Assembly (NCBI RefSeq): GCF_017745275.1
Contig: NZ_JAGHZS010000002.1
Coordinates: forward strand, 483,859 to 547,858
Length of the DNA stretch: 64,000 bases
Source: Chitinophaga sp.
GTDB lineage: Bacteria > Bacteroidota > Bacteroidia > Chitinophagales > Chitinophagaceae
Reading direction: 5' to 3'
The notes beneath the pieces are model-generated. The model saw only the letters and a program-made list of their open reading frames with translations, was not told the origin of the DNA and did no database searches. The position numbers and the translations under genes were made by a program. Shown here in pieces: positions 62,034 through 64,000 of the stretch (the stretch's first letter is position 1; every line of letters begins with the position of its first letter).

Positions 62034-62499
62034 GCGCGATGATTTTACTCATTAATGTTTCTTCATAGCCAACATTATAGTGATAGATGGTAAAGTCTCT
62101 CACTTTCTGCCAGCCATTCTTGTAGTAAAATGCCAGTCCTTCCGGAGAAGCGCCCAGTTGCAATTCTGTCAATCCCAGGCTTGCCGCGTAACTTTCGAGG
62201 TGGTCCATTAATAATTTGCCTATTCCCTGGCGCATATTTTCCAGCCGGGTGTAGAAGCCTACTACGAAGTCGCCGTCTAACGCAATAGTACCTACGATTT
62301 TGTTGTTGATCTCCGCGCAAAATACCGCCTGGGCGGAGATTTTCTCGCGCAGTACGGGTACGGAATAATATCTGACAAATGTTTCCCACTGCAGTTGGTT
62401 GTAGTGAGGTTTCAGCATGGCGTGTGTATTCTCATAAATCATCTCGCTTAATTGTTCTGCATCTGATATCTGCGCGTTCCTGATATGGAGTGTTGACAT
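62023..62499 (-). CDS. GNAT family N-acetyltransferase
   Basis: 158 aa from the ATG at 62499 (MSTLHIRNAQISDAEQLSEM). GNAT motifs: VGTIALDGDFVVGFYTRLEN, then MRQGIGKLLMDHLESYAASL (QGIGK acetyl-CoA loop) and FYYKNGWQKV. Substrate unknown. Confidence 0.88.
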   Translation of the reverse strand: MSTLHIRNAQISDAEQLSEMIYENTHAMLKPHYNQLQWETFVRYYSVPVLREKISAQAVFCAEINNKIVGTIALDGDFVVGFYTRLENMRQGIGKLLMDHLESYAASLGLTELQLGASPEGLAFYYKNGWQKVRDFTIYHYNVGYEETLMSKIIAPKQ

Positions 62500-62653
62500 A
62501 TAAAGGGTTGTTGTAACATTGAATAGTATCTCAGCAGCAAGATAAGAAATCGGGCAAACATACAATTATAAATTATGTGTCAGATGGACATAATGGGACG
62601 CCTGGCCCCCAGATCATTTGTTTTTCCTATTTTACGTCCATAATACGTATAAA

Positions 62654-62920
62654 ATGGATCCCCTGTATGATGAGTTGAAAGACTATATCTATCGTTATTG
62701 TGAGCGCTTTATGACAGCAGACGAAGTAGATGCGAAGAGGATAGCATTGTACCATTTCCCGTCAATGGAATCTGAGCCGGTGCTTAAGGAACGAATTGTT
62801 AAACGGTTATGGGAACAGCACCAGCATGAATTGCCTTTAAACCTTTGTCCGGTGTGTAATAGAATTGCAAGGACGCCGAAAGCCCGTCAATGCCAGTTTT
62901 GCTTTTATAATTGGCATTGA
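62654..62920 (+). CDS. Small protein with C-terminal zinc ribbon
   Basis: 88 aa from the ATG at 62654 (MDPLYDELKDYIYRYCERFM). A helical acidic N-terminal part is followed by a Cys4 knuckle with Cys65, Cys68, Cys80 and Cys83 (NLCPVCNRIARTPKARQCQF). No family name recognised. It is 35 bp upstream of the SMI1/KNR4-like gene on the same strand, so the three genes at this end may be one operon. Confidence 0.7.
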   Translation: MDPLYDELKDYIYRYCERFMTADEVDAKRIALYHFPSMESEPVLKERIVKRLWEQHQHELPLNLCPVCNRIARTPKARQCQFCFYNWH

Positions 62921-62955
62921 GCATTGGTGTTTCATTAGATTAAAACAAAATAGTT

Positions 62956-63750
62956 ATGGGACCTATACCTAAAGATTATATTGATTTTTTACATTGGCTA
63001 AAGAATCACACGGAGGATTATTGGAGCCGGGATCCGGAAACATCAACGAGTGAAAATAAATGTCCGAAATGGATACATGGCGCCAAATGGATTGGAATGA
63101 CTGATGAGCAGATTGATGAAGTAGAAGAACGATATGGTTTCACTTTTACGCCGGACCATAGATTATTTCTCAAAATCCTGCATACCATTGACCGGAAAGA
63201 AAGAGTATATGAATACTACGGCAGTGAGGAGGGAGAATACTACGAATGCTCGTTTATGCGTAACTGGTTGACAGATGATGAAGATATAAAGCCCAGATTG
63301 AATTCCGTGTATGATAGAATATTGAAAGATGTTATAGCAAATAAATTTTGGATAAACTCCTGGGGAACGAGATCCGGCAATGTGGAAGAAAGAGTAAATA
63401 TCTTTAATGAAAAATATGCAAAAGCGCCCAGGTTGGTACCAGTTATAGCGCACAGGTACCAGGTAGCAGATTTGTCGCTGGAGACAAATCCGGTACTGTC
63501 CATCCTGGGCACGGACATTGTTTATTACGGAACTGATTTTCGGCATTACCTGCTGAAGGAACTTTCAGAACATCTTAATATATACCATAGCGTATTTGAT
63601 GAGGAAGATCAGGTCTGGTACTGGGAGGTAAATGACGAGTATAAAGATTACTTTGAAAGCTACGATAAAAACAACCTGCCGGAGTTCCCCTTCTGGAAAA
63701 GTTTTGTTTTATTTGATTGGACTAACCACGCCAATAATATCCATTTATAA
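62956..63750 (+). CDS. SMI1/KNR4 (SUKH)-like protein, possible orphan immunity protein
   Basis: 264 aa, soluble, rich in Trp, Tyr and acidic residues. The SUKH core motif is recognisable at about 55-80: WIGMTDEQIDEVEERYGFTF followed by TPDHRLFLKILH. SUKH proteins are the most common immunity family in polymorphic-toxin systems. No toxin gene is next to it within the window. The next gene overlaps its stop codon by one base (TAATG). Confidence 0.7.
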   Translation: MGPIPKDYIDFLHWLKNHTEDYWSRDPETSTSENKCPKWIHGAKWIGMTDEQIDEVEERYGFTFTPDHRLFLKILHTIDRKERVYEYYGSEEGEYYECSFMRNWLTDDEDIKPRLNSVYDRILKDVIANKFWINSWGTRSGNVEERVNIFNEKYAKAPRLVPVIAHRYQVADLSLETNPVLSILGTDIVYYGTDFRHYLLKELSEHLNIYHSVFDEEDQVWYWEVNDEYKDYFESYDKNNLPEFPFWKSFVLFDWTNHANNIHL

Positions 63751-63995
63751 TGAATATTCCTGACAGCATTAATACAAAAGCTGACTTTATACGTTTTATT
63801 GGCCTTCTTATAGAAGACCTGAAAAACAATCCCACTGAATGGGAAAACAAGACCTTACCAGACTTTTTAGATGCCATGGCCAATTGGACGGAAGATATGG
63901 ATGGGTACTATATTAACCATCATCTTCCTGTACCCACAACTGTAAACTGGCAGGTATTTGCCAATATACTGGCCGCTGCAAGAATATATGAATAG
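63750..63995 (+). CDS. DUF7660-like small acidic protein
   Basis: 81 aa: TKADFIRFIGLLIEDLKNNP, then WENKTLPDFLDAMANWTEDM and a Trp-containing C-terminus (VNWQVFANILAAARIYE). The ADFxxFIxxLxxDL...WEN.xLxxFLeAmaaW pattern is that of the small DUF7660 family, often found beside SMI1/KNR4-like genes. It starts in the stop codon of the upstream gene, so the two are translationally coupled. Complete; ends 5 bp before the window edge. Confidence 0.7.
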   Translation: MNIPDSINTKADFIRFIGLLIEDLKNNPTEWENKTLPDFLDAMANWTEDMDGYYINHHLPVPTTVNWQVFANILAAARIYE

Positions 63996-64000
63996 TAAGG

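Noticed and set aside
1..64000. CRISPR arrays, tRNA/rRNA genes, insertion sequences, attachment sites
   Set aside because: No regularly spaced repeats, cloverleaf sequences, rRNA signatures, transposase/integrase frames or flanking terminal repeats were found on reading both strands.

Overview
The window reads as accessory chromosome of a Bacteroidota bacterium, most like Chitinophaga or a close relative in the Chitinophagaceae. The evidence is three complete ECF-sigma / FecR / STN-type SusC / SusD units, many small families typical of that phylum (DUF4249, DUF4843, DUF4397, PKD-like lipoproteins, a Gld-type ABC transporter), lipoprotein signals, TAnnTTTG-type promoter boxes, few Shine-Dalgarno sequences and moderate GC. 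Genus is inference. I saw no rRNA, tRNA, CRISPR array, transposase or integrase.

Layout. 1-3776 (minus): a urea-uptake operon, outer-membrane porin then UrtA then UrtB (cut by the window edge). 4210-7420 (minus): a DUF4249 lipoprotein and its TonB-dependent receptor, divergent from a LytS/LytTR two-component pair (7668-9394) with a candidate LytTR direct-repeat site between them. 9671-23137 (plus): a long cassette of ECF sigma, FecR, SusC, SusD, a DUF4397-like lipoprotein, a GldA-like ATPase, a GldF-GldG fusion permease and two domain-stripped MutS-family ATPases. This is the strongest candidate for an undescribed system. 23229-33553 (minus): a second sigma/FecR/SusC/SusD unit followed by DUF4843, PKD-like and DUF4369-thioredoxin proteins.

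33778-42136 (plus): an effector island of VgrG, an unknown protein with a TPR-like C-terminal half, a DUF3592 membrane protein, a PAAR-like/Rhs polymorphic toxin with a nuclease-like tip, and a likely immunity gene. No other type VI genes are in the window. 42230-48824: single genes (DJ-1/PfpI protein, nucleoside deaminase, large secreted TIM-barrel-like protein, erythromycin-esterase-like protein, a small unknown, GNAT). 48900-59689: a third sigma/FecR pair, divergent from its SusC/SusD, with a GH3 beta-glycosidase and an SGNH-hydrolase/EEP-phosphatase fusion downstream of FecR; this resembles a small glycan-use locus. 59791-63995: LtrA, a RibD/DHFR-like reductase divergent from an HxlR regulator, GNAT, a small zinc-ribbon protein, and a SMI1/KNR4-like plus DUF7660-like pair that looks like orphan immunity genes.

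Functionally the window is dominated by TonB-dependent uptake with cell-surface signalling (SusC STN domain to FecR to ECF sigma), with one interbacterial-competition island in the middle and what may be immunity genes at the right end. Substrates of the three SusCD systems cannot be read from sequence alone.
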